Positions 34,084 through 42,542 of a DNA stretch of 64,000 nucleotides are shown here, piece after piece; position 1 is the first letter of the stretch, and each line of letters starts with the position of its first letter. The position numbers and the translations under genes were made by a program. The stretch spans positions 21,784-85,783 of the forward strand of contig DATAOV010000040.1 of NCBI GenBank assembly GCA_036265535.1. The letters are read 5' to 3'. The notes below the pieces were generated by a model that was not told the DNA's origin, did no database searches, and saw only the letters and a program-made list of their open reading frames with translations. The stretch comes from AC-32 sp036265535. GTDB taxonomy: Bacteria > Actinomycetota > Thermoleophilia > Gaiellales > Gaiellaceae.

Positions 34084-34455
34084 CTAGCCGTCGCCCGGCG
34101 CCGGCACCGACTCGTCGGACTGGAAGAGCGAGAACGCATTGCCCTCGGTGTCACGGCAGCGGGCGAACCAGCCGATCGCCGGAATGGGCTGCTTGTCATC
34201 CGCGGAGCCGCCGAGCTCGCGCGCGCGAGCGATCGAAGCGTCGATGTCCGAGGTGCCGAAGTAGACGATCGGGCCCGACCCTGCTCCATCGTTGTCCGGG
34301 TAGATCGCCCCGCCCGGCTCGATCCCTTCGAGCATGTGGTACTCGACCGGCCCGCTCCACTCGCGGAACTTCCAGCCGAACAGGGACTTCCAGAACTCCT
34401 TGGCGCGGCCCGCGTCTTCCGCGGGCAGCTCGAAGTGCACGAGCTGTCCTTCCAT
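34084..34455 (-). CDS. VOC/glyoxalase family protein
   Basis: A 123-residue vicinal-oxygen-chelate protein: LVHFELPAEDAGRAKEFWKSLFGWKF at the start, GGAIYPDNDGAG and YFGTSDIDASIARARELGG in the middle, and RDTEGNAFSLFQSDE at the end, the usual two half-barrels. It has the possible metal ligands H7 and a C-terminal E. AAGGAGG precedes ATG 34455. The substrate is unknown. It meets the decayed oxidoreductase tail to tail. Confidence 0.88.
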   Translation of the reverse strand: MEGQLVHFELPAEDAGRAKEFWKSLFGWKFREWSGPVEYHMLEGIEPGGAIYPDNDGAGSGPIVYFGTSDIDASIARARELGGSADDKQPIPAIGWFARCRDTEGNAFSLFQSDESVPAPGDG

Positions 34456-34481
34456 CGGCGGCCTCCTTGGCTGGGAAGCCG

Positions 34482-35441
34482 TCAGCCTAACGCGGCCCGG
34501 CCGAGACCCTCGAACTCCTCGGCGCCCGGGTCGGCCTCGAAGCGCTCGAGCGCCGCAAGCGCGACCGCCAAGTCCTGGATTGCAAGGCCGGTCGAGTCGA
34601 AGGTCGTGATTTCGTCCGGCCCGCGTCTCCCTGCGGCTTCCCCCACGAGGACCGTGCCGAGCTCGGTCACCTCCTCGCGGGCCAGCGCGCCGGCAGCGAC
34701 CGCGTGTGCGAGCTCGCCGTTGTGGCTCGCCTGCTCCCAGTCGTCGCAGAAGACCTGCGAACGAACGAGTTCCTCGGCCGCGATCTCGGCCTTGCCCGGG
34801 CCGTCGGCGCCCATCAGGCTCACGTGCTGGCCCGCACGGAGCGAGCCCGGCTGAAAGAGCACCTCGTGGCCGGGCGTGACGGTGATCACCACGTCCGCGT
34901 CGAGCGCCTCCTCCCGGCTCGCGGCCACGCCGACGCCGAGCTCGGAGGCCACGGCCTCGGCGCGTCCCGCGTCGACGTCCCAGAGCATCAGGTCGCGCCC
35001 CCGGGCCGCGAACGTCCTCGCCGCGGCGCGGCCGTTGACGCCGGCGCCCACCACTGCGGCGACTCCGGCGTCCTCGCGGCCGAGGGTCTCGGCCGCGAGC
35101 ACTGCCGCGGCGCCGGTTCTCAGTGCGGTCACCGACGCAGCGTCGAAGATCGCCCGCAGCTCACCGTTGGACGCCGCCGACAGCAGCACGACGCCCATCA
35201 CCGTCGGCCGCCCGTGCGCGGGGTTCCCGGGGAAGGAGGTCACCCATTTGAGCGCCGCGTGGCCCGCGCCGAGGGCAGGCATCGCCCGGAAGTCCCCCGC
35301 CGGGTAGGCCGGCACGTAGACCTTCGGCGGCATCGACCACTCGCCTCGCGCGTACGCCACGAACGCGTCGCGCACCGCCTCGAGCGCCCGCTCGGGCGGG
35401 ACGGCCGCCTCGACATGACGGGCCGCGAAGATGGGGATCAC
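34482..35441 (-). CDS. Ornithine cyclodeaminase/mu-crystallin family protein
   Basis: A 319-residue NAD(P)-binding protein: FRAMPALGAGHAALKWVTSFP near the start, ALRTGAAAVLAAETL, the Rossmann motif VVGAGVNGRAAARTFA, TPGHEVLFQPG, and ITTFDSTGLAIQDLAVA at the end. Family members include ornithine cyclodeaminase, archaeal alanine dehydrogenase and ketimine reductase, and the substrate cannot be chosen from sequence alone. GTG 35441 follows TAGGCT at leaderless spacing, in a promoter region shared with the divergent ABC transporter. Confidence 0.88.
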   Translation of the reverse strand: MIPIFAARHVEAAVPPERALEAVRDAFVAYARGEWSMPPKVYVPAYPAGDFRAMPALGAGHAALKWVTSFPGNPAHGRPTVMGVVLLSAASNGELRAIFDAASVTALRTGAAAVLAAETLGREDAGVAAVVGAGVNGRAAARTFAARGRDLMLWDVDAGRAEAVASELGVGVAASREEALDADVVITVTPGHEVLFQPGSLRAGQHVSLMGADGPGKAEIAAEELVRSQVFCDDWEQASHNGELAHAVAAGALAREEVTELGTVLVGEAAGRRGPDEITTFDSTGLAIQDLAVALAALERFEADPGAEEFEGLGRAALG

Positions 35442-35449
35442 GATCGGGA

Positions 35450-35455
35450 AGCCTA
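35450..35455 (-). promoter_or_regulatory. -10 TAGGCT, leaderless OCD-family gene
   Basis: On the minus strand TAGGCT is 8 bases before GTG 35441. Confidence 0.5.
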
Positions 35456-35479
35456 GTGCGGCGTGATGTACTCGCCGCG

Positions 35480-36199
35480 ATGCGCCCCCACCCCGGGATC
35501 GTCGTCGAGGACCTGTGCGTGGTCAGGAGTGGGGTCGACGTGTTCGACGGACTCTCGCTGGAGATCCCGGCAGCCGTGGTGACCGGCCTGTTAGGCCCGA
35601 ACGGGAGCGGCAAGTCGACGCTGATGCGCTCCATGGTGGGCGTGCAAGTCGTCAGACGAGGTTCCGTCACAGTGCTGGGCGAACCGGCCGGCTCGCCCAG
35701 CCTGCGACGGCGCGTGGCCTACGTGACTCAGGCGCCGTCGGTTTACGGCGACCTCACCGTCCGCGAGAACCTCCGGTTCTTCGCCCGGGTCCTGTCCGCC
35801 CCCGTCACACGCATCGAGGCGACGCTCGAGATCGTCGACCTGCTCGATGCTGCCGACCACGTCGTGAACCGGCTCTCGGGCGGCCAGCGCGCGCGGGTTT
35901 CGCTCGCAAGCGCTCTCCTCGGAGAGCCGGAGCTGCTCGTGCTCGACGAGCCCACGGTGGGGCTTGATCCGCTGCTGCGGCGCGATCTCTGGGATGCCTT
36001 CCACCGGCTCGCCGTGGAAGGGCGGACGCTCCTCGTGTCGAGCCACGTGATGGACGAGGCCGAGCGATGCGACGAGCTGCTGCTGCTGCGCGAAGGTCAT
36101 CTGCTCGCGACGGGCACGCCCGCCGACCTGCTCAGGCGTACGGGCGCGCACGATCTCGACGACGCGTTTCTCCATCTGATCGAGGAGTCGGCGCAGTGA
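35480..36199 (+). CDS. ABC exporter ATP-binding protein
   Basis: A 239-residue ABC ATPase: Walker A GLLGPNGSGKST, Q-loop YVTQAPSVYGDLTV, signature RLSGGQRARVSLASAL, Walker B LLVLDEPTVGLDP and switch VSSHVMDEAERCD. It fits the DrrA/ABC-2 exporter type. ATG 35480 is chosen; an in-frame GTG at 35456 overlaps the divergent promoter. It is coupled to the permease by a 4-base overlap. The substrate is unknown. Confidence 0.92.
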   Translation: MRPHPGIVVEDLCVVRSGVDVFDGLSLEIPAAVVTGLLGPNGSGKSTLMRSMVGVQVVRRGSVTVLGEPAGSPSLRRRVAYVTQAPSVYGDLTVRENLRFFARVLSAPVTRIEATLEIVDLLDAADHVVNRLSGGQRARVSLASALLGEPELLVLDEPTVGLDPLLRRDLWDAFHRLAVEGRTLLVSSHVMDEAERCDELLLLREGHLLATGTPADLLRRTGAHDLDDAFLHLIEESAQ

Positions 36200-36930
36200 G
36201 CATCCGGGCCACAGGAGCGGTCGGGCTGCGAGTTCTGACGCAGTTGCGGCGCGATCCCCGAACGGTCGCGCTGCTCTTGGGCGTCCCGTGCCTGCTGATC
36301 ATCCTGCTGCACGAGCTCTTCGCGAGTCGCGAGCAGGTGTTCCAGCGCGTCGGTGGACCGTTGCTCGGGCTCTTTCCGTTCGTCTCGATGTTCGTGGTCA
36401 CCTCGATCACCATGCTGCGCGAACGCACCACCGGGACGCTGGAGCGGCTGATGACGCTTCCGCTCGCGAAGCTCGACCTGCTCGCCGGCTACGGCATTGC
36501 CTTTGCCGCCGTGGCCGCAGTGCAGGCTTCGCTCGTCTCGTCCGTTGCCTTCCTCGGGCTCGACCTCAACACCGAAGGGCCCGTCTGGGTGGTCGTCGCG
36601 CTCGCGATCGGCAACGCAGTGCTCGGGATGGCGCTCGGCCTCTTTGCCAGCGCGTTCGCGTCGACCGAGTTCCAAGCGGTGCAGTTCATGCCGGCGGTCG
36701 TGCTCCCGCAACTGCTCCTCTGCGGGCTCTTCGTCGCTCGCGCGGAAATGGCCGACTGGCTCCGGGCCGTCTCGGACGTGCTGCCGCTGACCTACGCCTA
36801 CGACGCCCTGGCGCATGCAGTGGACGACACGTTCGATCTGCGCTTTGCGGTCGACCTCGCCATCACCCTTGGGGCGACCGTCCTCGCGCTCGTGCTCGGC
36901 GCGGTGACGCTTCGCCGGCGGACCGACTAG
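36196..36930 (+). CDS. ABC-2 type permease
   Basis: A 244-residue integral membrane protein with six hydrophobic segments. It shows the ABC-2 signature region TITMLRERTTGTLERLMTLPLA near residue 75 and the PLTYAYDALAHAVDD motif before the last helix. Together with the ATPase it forms a two-gene exporter of the DrrAB type. GTG 36196 overlaps the ATPase stop (GTGA). Its stop overlaps the convergent pntB stop (CTAG). Confidence 0.9.
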   Translation: MSIRATGAVGLRVLTQLRRDPRTVALLLGVPCLLIILLHELFASREQVFQRVGGPLLGLFPFVSMFVVTSITMLRERTTGTLERLMTLPLAKLDLLAGYGIAFAAVAAVQASLVSSVAFLGLDLNTEGPVWVVVALAIGNAVLGMALGLFASAFASTEFQAVQFMPAVVLPQLLLCGLFVARAEMADWLRAVSDVLPLTYAYDALAHAVDDTFDLRFAVDLAITLGATVLALVLGAVTLRRRTD

Positions 36931-38318
36931 AGCCCCTTGACGTCTTCGATCAGCTTCGAGATCGATTCCTTCGCGTCCCCGAAGAGCATCACCGTCTTCG
37001 GGTTGTAGAAGAGCGGATTCTCGATCCCGGCGAAGCCCGGGTTCATGCTGCGCTTGAGGACGACGACGGCCTGCGCCCCGTCAACGTTGAGGATCGGCAT
37101 GCCGTAGATCGGGCTTCCCTCGTTGCTCCGCGCGTCCGGGTTGACGACGTCGTTGGCGCCGACGACGAGCGCAACGTCGGTGCGCCCGAATTCCGAGTTG
37201 GCCTCGTCCATCTCCTTCAGCTGCGGGTAGGGCACGTTCGCCTCCGCGAGGAGAACGTTCATGTGCCCCGGCATGCGGCCGGCAACCGGATGGATCGCGT
37301 AGCTGATCTCGACGCCCTTCTCCTCGAGCAGGTCGGCGAGTTGGCGCACGTCGTGCTGAGCCTGCGCGACGGCCAACCCGTATCCGGGAACGAAGACGAC
37401 CTTGTGGGCGTAGGCGAGCATCACCGCGACGTCATCGGCGGTGGCCGAGCGAACGGTGCCGCCGTCGCCGGCCACGGCGGCTGCCGCCTCGGTGCTGACC
37501 TGACCGAAGGCGCCGAAGAGCACGTTGGCGATCGAGCGGTTCATCGCCCTGCTCATCAGGAGGGTGAGCAGCGTTCCCGACGCGCCGACGAGCATTCCGG
37601 CCACGATCAGCACGTTGTTCTCGAGCTCGAAGCCGGTCGCTGCGGCGGCGAGCCCGGTGAAGGCGTTCAGGAGCGAGATCACCACCGGCATATCGGCCCC
37701 GCCGATCGGCAGGACGAAGAGGACGCCGAAGATCGCAGCCCCGGCGAGCAGCACCCACATCAGCCATTGCTCCTCGGCGCCGGCTGCGATCGCGATCCCG
37801 GCGGCCAGAGCGACGCCGAGCACGAGCGCGTTGACGACTTGCTGGCCCGGGTAAGTGATCGGCCGGCCTTGGATCAGCTCCTGGAGCTTGGCGAACGCCA
37901 CCATCGAGCCCGCGAACGAGATCGCGCCGATCAGCGCCGAGAGCATGATCGCGATGCCGATGTCGACCTTCAGGCTGCCGGGGTCGGGTGCGCGGTTGTG
38001 GAACTCCGCCCACGAGACGAGCGCTGCCGCGCCGCCGCCGACGCCGTTGAACAGCGCCACCATCTGCGGCATCGCGGTCATCTTCACGCGCCTGGCGGCG
38101 ACCGCTCCAAAGCCGCCGCCGATGACCATCCCGACGATGATCTCCCAGTAGCTGACGACCTCGCTCTGCGCGAAGGTGACGCCGATCGCCAGCAGCATCC
38201 CGGCCGCGCCGATCCAGTTGCCGAGGCGGGCCTTGTCGGGCCGCGAGAGGAAGCGAAGGGCGAGGATGAAGGTCACGATCGTGACCAGATAGAGGAAGTC
38301 GGTGGTGGTTCGGCTCAC
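36927..38318 (-). CDS. pntB: NAD(P) transhydrogenase subunit beta
   Basis: A 463-residue protein with nine or so transmembrane helices in the first 270 residues (ALRFLSRPDKARLGNWIGAAGM, MTAMPQMVALFNGVGGGAAAL). The C-terminal NADP-binding domain has VPGYGLAVAQAQHDVRQLADLL, YAIHPVAGRMPGHMNVLLAEA, DVALVVGANDVVNPDAR and VVVLKRSMNPGFAGIENPLF. The enzyme couples proton flow to hydride transfer between NADH and NADP. GTG 38318 overlaps the stop of the small alpha-2 subunit. Confidence 0.96.
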   Translation of the reverse strand: MSRTTTDFLYLVTIVTFILALRFLSRPDKARLGNWIGAAGMLLAIGVTFAQSEVVSYWEIIVGMVIGGGFGAVAARRVKMTAMPQMVALFNGVGGGAAALVSWAEFHNRAPDPGSLKVDIGIAIMLSALIGAISFAGSMVAFAKLQELIQGRPITYPGQQVVNALVLGVALAAGIAIAAGAEEQWLMWVLLAGAAIFGVLFVLPIGGADMPVVISLLNAFTGLAAAATGFELENNVLIVAGMLVGASGTLLTLLMSRAMNRSIANVLFGAFGQVSTEAAAAVAGDGGTVRSATADDVAVMLAYAHKVVFVPGYGLAVAQAQHDVRQLADLLEEKGVEISYAIHPVAGRMPGHMNVLLAEANVPYPQLKEMDEANSEFGRTDVALVVGANDVVNPDARSNEGSPIYGMPILNVDGAQAVVVLKRSMNPGFAGIENPLFYNPKTVMLFGDAKESISKLIEDVKGL

Positions 38319-38656
38319 GGCTGCGGGCCGGCGGACTGGTCGTCGTCCTTGGCCGCACGTTCGGGCCGGCGCCGCTTGAACATCTCGAGCATCCGGTCGG
38401 TGACAACGAAGCCGCCGACGACGTTCGCCGAGGCCAGGATCACCGCGATGAATCCGAGCACCCACGTCAGGGTGTCCTTGTCCCCCTGGCCCATGACCAG
38501 CATCGCGCCGACGATCACGATGCCGTGGATCGCGTTCGTTCCCGACATCAGGGGCGTGTGCAGGAGCGTCGGCACCTTGGAGATCACCTCGAAGCCGAGG
38601 AAGATCGCGAGGACGAGGATCGTGAGCTCGAAAACGAGCAGCAGCCCGTGGCTCAT
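38315..38656 (-). CDS. pntAB: NAD(P) transhydrogenase subunit alpha, membrane part
   Basis: A 113-residue membrane protein corresponding to the C-terminal part of PntA: LTILVLAIFLGFEVISKVPTLLHTPLMSGTNAIHG, then two more helices and a charged tail. The three-gene arrangement (soluble alpha-1, membrane alpha-2, beta) is common in actinobacteria and alphaproteobacteria. It is separated from the soluble subunit gene by 163 bases, unusually far for this operon. Confidence 0.93.
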   Translation of the reverse strand: MSHGLLLVFELTILVLAIFLGFEVISKVPTLLHTPLMSGTNAIHGIVIVGAMLVMGQGDKDTLTWVLGFIAVILASANVVGGFVVTDRMLEMFKRRRPERAAKDDDQSAGPQP

Positions 38657-38714
38657 CGAGTGGGACCCCCGGCGCCCGTGGCCGATCCGAACATGCCCGG
38701 TGAAGCCCTTAGCC

Positions 38715-38731
38715 CCCCACCCAGGGTGGGG
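38715..38731. repeat. Short GC palindrome in pnt operon gap
   Basis: CCCCACCC-A-GGGTGGGG lies between the soluble and membrane alpha subunit genes. It may fold as a hairpin that tunes the ratio of the two products; this is inference. Confidence 0.4.
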
Positions 38732-38819
38732 TGAATCGACCCGCCGCCCTCGCGGCTCACGCTACCCGAGCCTGGCTCGCGCGTCTGTGCCGTACTCGCG
38801 TCGATTGTGTGTCGTTCTC

Positions 38820-39911
38820 TCACGCAGGCACCTCTTGCTTCCGCGTGACGCAGGCTCCGGCCGTGATCTCGTCGTCGAAGTCGAGCGCGAGCTCGCCCTC
38901 GGGCGCGAGGTGTTGTAGAAGCGCGACGACGTTGCGCGCGTAGAGCTGACTCGCGTGGTAGGGCATCGAGCTGGGCAGGTTGGTCAGGCCCACGAGCGTC
39001 ACGCCTTCGCGGAGGACCTCCTCACCAGGCTCGGTCAGCTCACAGTTGCCGCCGGCTTCGGCGGCGAGGTCCACGATCACCGACCCCGGGCGCATGGCGA
39101 CGACTGCGCTCGCCGGAATCAGCCGCGGCGCGTCGCGACCGGGGATCAAGGCGGTGGTGATGACGACGTCGAACTCGGGCAAGCGAACTTCGAGCTCCTT
39201 CTGCTGTCGGCGCTGCTCCTCCTCGGAGAGCTCCTGCGCGTAGCCACCGGCTGTCTCCTCGCCGACGACACCCAGGTCGAGCCAGTTTGCACCGAGGCTC
39301 TCGATCTGCTCGCGCACGACGGGGCGCACGTCGAAGCCGGTGACGACGGCGCCCAGACGACGTGCGGTGGCAACCGCCTGCAGGCCGGCCACGCCCGCAC
39401 CGAGCACGAGCACCTTCGCCGGAGCGACGGTGCCGGCGGCCGTCATCAGCATCGGGAAGAACTTCGGCAGCCGCTCGGCTGCCAGGAGCGTCGCCTTGTA
39501 CCCCGACACCGTCGCCTGCGACGAAAGGGCGTCCATCGGCTGCGCGCGTGTGATCCTGGGAATCGACTCCATCGCGAACGCGGTGACCCCTCGGCCGGCG
39601 AGCCGAGCGATTCCGTCCGGATCGGTCAGCGGCTGCAGGAAGCCGATCAGCACCTGGCCCTCGCGCAGCCGTCCTATCTCGTTCTCGGTCGGCTTCTGCA
39701 CCCTGACCACCGCGTCGCTCTCGCCGTAGACGTCGTCGACGATCCGGGCGCCTGCCTCCTCGTAGGCCGCGTCGGGAAACGAGGCGGCAGCGCCTGCGTC
39801 TCGCTCGACGAGAATCTCGAAACCGTCCGGGACGAGCCGGGCTACCAGTTCGGGGACCAGCGCCACGCGTCGCTCGCCGGCGGCACGTTCTCTCGGCACC
39901 CCGACCCTCAT
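38820..39911 (-). CDS. pntAA: NAD(P) transhydrogenase subunit alpha, NAD-binding part
   Basis: A 363-residue protein of the alanine dehydrogenase/PntA family: VGVPRERAAGERRVALVPELV at the start, QPMDALSSQATVSGYKA, the Rossmann motif VLVLGAGVAGLQAVATARRLGA near residue 168, the mobile-loop region GGYAQELSEEE, and GSVIVDLAAEAGGNCELTEPGE. The downstream PntAB and PntB genes confirm transhydrogenase rather than alanine dehydrogenase. ATG 39911 follows TAGCAT at leaderless spacing. Confidence 0.94.
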   Translation of the reverse strand: MRVGVPRERAAGERRVALVPELVARLVPDGFEILVERDAGAAASFPDAAYEEAGARIVDDVYGESDAVVRVQKPTENEIGRLREGQVLIGFLQPLTDPDGIARLAGRGVTAFAMESIPRITRAQPMDALSSQATVSGYKATLLAAERLPKFFPMLMTAAGTVAPAKVLVLGAGVAGLQAVATARRLGAVVTGFDVRPVVREQIESLGANWLDLGVVGEETAGGYAQELSEEEQRRQQKELEVRLPEFDVVITTALIPGRDAPRLIPASAVVAMRPGSVIVDLAAEAGGNCELTEPGEEVLREGVTLVGLTNLPSSMPYHASQLYARNVVALLQHLAPEGELALDFDDEITAGACVTRKQEVPA

Positions 39912-39920
39912 GCGGGGCCA

Positions 39921-39926
39921 ATGCTA
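39921..39926 (-). promoter_or_regulatory. -10 TAGCAT, leaderless pntAA
   Basis: On the minus strand TAGCAT is 9 bases before ATG 39911. Confidence 0.5.
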
Positions 39927-40028
39927 TTGCGTGACGCTCTCGACACGCTCTCGGCACCCACCCGTGCGCCTTTCGTCGATACGCTCGCCTCGGGGAGGAG
40001 GCCGGGCGAACCGAACTAGGGGGAGCGG

Positions 40029-40034
40029 TAGAGT
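40029..40034 (+). promoter_or_regulatory. -10 TAGAGT, leaderless hisC
   Basis: TAGAGT is 8 bases before GTG 40043. Confidence 0.5.
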
Positions 40035-40042
40035 TCACCGCC

Positions 40043-41173
40043 GTGGCCGGTCCGCTGGCGGAGATCTCTGACAGCTTCTTCAGGCCGGCGGTCAACGATC
40101 TCGTTCCTTACGAGCCAGGGAAGCCGGTCGAGGAAGTCCAGCGCGAGCTCGGGCTCGAGCGGGTGGTCAAGCTCGCCTCGAACGAGGGGCCGTTCGGGCC
40201 GTTCCCAGAAGCGCGCGAGGCGATCGAGCGCTGCGCGGCCGAGCTGAACCGCTATCCGGACGGCGGGGCCTATCGGATCAGGGCGGCACTCGCCGAGCGC
40301 CTCGACCTGCGCCTCGAGGAGGTCGCTCCCGGCGCCGGCTCCGACGGGCTGGTCGACTGCCTCAGCCAGGCAGTGCTCGAGCCTGGCGACGAGATCGTCT
40401 GCGGCTGGCCCTCGTTCCCGAGCTACGTGATCGACGCCCGCAAGTTCGGGGCCGTGCCGATCACCGTTCCGCTGCGCGATGGGCGCTACGACCTCGAGGC
40501 GATGATCGAAGCCGCCTCCGCGCGCACGAAGATCGTCTACGTCTGCCTGCCCAATAACCCGACGGGAACCTCGAATACCCGCGCCGAGCTCGATGCCTAC
40601 TTCGACCGGGTGCCGGAGCACGTGCTTACCGTGCTCGACCAGGCCTACCTCGAGTACATCGACGACCCGGAGTACCCGGACGGGATCGAGGACTACCTCA
40701 AGCGGGGCCGGCGCGTGCTCGTGCTCCGAACCTTTTCCAAGATCTACGGCCTCGCCGGCCTGCGCGTGGGCTACGGGCTCGCGCCCGCGCCGGTCGTGAC
40801 CGCGATCGGGAAAGTGCGGCGCCCGTTCGACATCACTACCCCGGCTCAGGAGGCCGCGCTGGCGAGCCTCGACTCCGCCCAGGAGCTCGAGCGGCGCCGT
40901 CGCGCCAACGCCGAGGGCCGCGCGGAGTTGGAAGGGATCCTGCGTGAGCACGGGCTCGAGCCGATCGCTCCAGCGGTGGCGAACTTCGTCTTCGTGGAGG
41001 TGGGTGACGACTCTCGACCGTTCTTCGAGCAACTCCTTCGCGAGGGCGTGATCGTCCGCCCGACGCACGGCTTCGGCGCCCCGGGCGCCGTCCGCATCAC
41101 CGTGGGCACACCCGACGAGCACGAGCTGCTCGCAGCCGCGCTCGAACGGGTGCTTCCGCGCGCGGCTGCATAG
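40043..41173 (+). CDS. hisC: Histidinol-phosphate aminotransferase family
   Basis: A 376-residue class I/II PLP aminotransferase. Family motifs are LVPYEPGKPVEEVQRELG, KLASNEGPFGPFP, NRYPDGGAYRIR, GAGSDGLVDCL, CLPNNPTGTS, DQAYLEYID, and the PLP lysine in LRTFSKIYGLAGLRVGYG. The end reads GVIVRPTHGFGAPGAVRITVGT. It converts imidazole acetol phosphate in histidine synthesis, though close relatives act on aromatic amino acids. No other his genes are adjacent. Confidence 0.9.
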   Translation: MAGPLAEISDSFFRPAVNDLVPYEPGKPVEEVQRELGLERVVKLASNEGPFGPFPEAREAIERCAAELNRYPDGGAYRIRAALAERLDLRLEEVAPGAGSDGLVDCLSQAVLEPGDEIVCGWPSFPSYVIDARKFGAVPITVPLRDGRYDLEAMIEAASARTKIVYVCLPNNPTGTSNTRAELDAYFDRVPEHVLTVLDQAYLEYIDDPEYPDGIEDYLKRGRRVLVLRTFSKIYGLAGLRVGYGLAPAPVVTAIGKVRRPFDITTPAQEAALASLDSAQELERRRRANAEGRAELEGILREHGLEPIAPAVANFVFVEVGDDSRPFFEQLLREGVIVRPTHGFGAPGAVRITVGTPDEHELLAAALERVLPRAAA

Positions 41174-41216
41174 GACACGGCCGAAAAACCCCTCGTTCGA
41201 GTGCCGATGACGGTGT

Positions 41217-41222
41217 TACCGT
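41217..41222 (+). promoter_or_regulatory. -10 TACCGT of MFS gene
   Basis: TACCGT is 10 bases before ATG 41233. Confidence 0.45.
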
Positions 41223-41232
41223 TCGAGAGCCG

Positions 41233-42516
41233 ATGGGCCGCCCCCTCGCAGCCGGCACCCAACTCGGACTTCTCGGCCGGGAGCCGAGCTTCCGGCGCCT
41301 CTTCCTGGCGACGCTGGGGTCGGGCGCAGGCACCTGGCTCGCCCTCGTGGCGCTGGAGGTGGACATCTGGACGAGGACGGAATCATCCGCCTGGGTCGCC
41401 GCGCTGCTGATCGCCGACCTGCTCCCGACCTTCGCGATCGGGATCCTGGTCGGGCCGCTGATCGACCGGCTCTCGCGGCGCCGCCTGATGATCGGCTCCG
41501 ACCTCGCTCGCTTCGGCGTCTTCGCCGTGCTGCCGTTCACCTCGAGCGCGTTGCAGATCACGGCGCTCGCGACGGTCGCCGGCATCGCCACCGGTTTCTT
41601 CCGTCCGGCCGTCTACGCCGGCTTGCCGAACCTCGTCCAGGACGCCGACCTCCCGAGCGCGAATTCGCTCCTGCAGGCCGTCGACAACCTGACGTGGGCT
41701 CTCGGCTCTCTCGCGGGCGGCGTGCTCGTCGCGGCCTCCGGGGTGGACGCTGCCTACTGGATCAACGCCTGCACGTTCCTGATCTCCGCCGTCTTCCTCT
41801 GGGGGATTCCACAGCGGCTGCTGCAGGCGACTCAGGCGGCGAGCCGTGGCCACTGGCTCGATCTCAAGGACGGCTTCGCTCTCACCGTTCGTTCGCGCGC
41901 GCTCCTCACGGTGCTGATCGCGTGGAACGTGGCGATGTTCTCGAACGCAGCCGTGAACGTCGCGGAGCCGCGGCTCGCCTTCCGGGCCTTCGACGCCGGG
42001 CAGTTCGGCCTCGGCCTGATGATGGGTTGCTCGGGGATCGGCCTCGCGATCGGCGCCTTCCTCGCGAGCTCCTGGATCGAGCGGCGGGGCCTGCCCAACG
42101 TCTACGGCGCCTCGCTCGGGTTGATGGCCCTCGGGATCGGCCTCACGTCGATCGCCCCGAACGTCTGGGTGGCCGCCGCCTGCGTCGTCATCTCCGGGGC
42201 CGGCAACGGCGCCGCCGTCGTCTGTAACGCCCTGCTCGTACAGCGCGGCGCACCGGACGCGCTGCGCGGGCGCGCCTTCGCGGTCCTGATGAGCTCGAAC
42301 GTGGCCATGCTCATGCTCGGGATGATCGTCGCTGGCTACTACACCGACATCGTCGGTCCGCGCTGGATCTGGGCCGCAGCGGCGGTCGCGGCCGCGCTCG
42401 CCGGGGTCATCGGCTTCGCTCTCGCTCGTGCGGCTTCCCGCCGCCCCGGCCTGGCGCAGGCCGAGCCGCGGGCGCTCCATGCGACCCCCGCCGAGCCCAC
42501 GCAACGCGCGGTCTGA
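41233..42516 (+). CDS. MFS transporter (MFS_3/EntS-like)
   Basis: A 427-residue transporter with about 12 transmembrane helices. N-terminal LLGREPSFRRLFLATLGSGAGTWLALVAL is typical of the MFS_3 group. The loop between helices 2 and 3 reads VGPLIDRLSRRRLMIGSDLARF, the equivalent of motif A. Later segments include ANSLLQAVDNLTWALGSLAGG. It is probably an exporter of small molecules; substrate unknown. It is monocistronic and followed by meaB. Confidence 0.88.
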   Translation: MGRPLAAGTQLGLLGREPSFRRLFLATLGSGAGTWLALVALEVDIWTRTESSAWVAALLIADLLPTFAIGILVGPLIDRLSRRRLMIGSDLARFGVFAVLPFTSSALQITALATVAGIATGFFRPAVYAGLPNLVQDADLPSANSLLQAVDNLTWALGSLAGGVLVAASGVDAAYWINACTFLISAVFLWGIPQRLLQATQAASRGHWLDLKDGFALTVRSRALLTVLIAWNVAMFSNAAVNVAEPRLAFRAFDAGQFGLGLMMGCSGIGLAIGAFLASSWIERRGLPNVYGASLGLMALGIGLTSIAPNVWVAAACVVISGAGNGAAVVCNALLVQRGAPDALRGRAFAVLMSSNVAMLMLGMIVAGYYTDIVGPRWIWAAAAVAAALAGVIGFALARAASRRPGLAQAEPRALHATPAEPTQRAV

Positions 42517-42529
42517 GCGAAGGCCGCTT

Positions 42530-42535
42530 TAGCAT
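42530..42535 (+). promoter_or_regulatory. -10 TAGCAT, leaderless meaB
   Basis: TAGCAT is 7 bases before GTG 42543. Confidence 0.5.
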
Positions 42536-42542
42536 CACGTCC

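Noticed and set aside
38820..39911. Alanine dehydrogenase
   Set aside because: The same-strand PntAB and PntB genes show it is the NAD-binding transhydrogenase subunit.
41383..42504. A 373-codon open frame opposite the MFS gene
   Set aside because: It is a shadow of the transporter in the antisense frame, with a charged, repeat-like composition.
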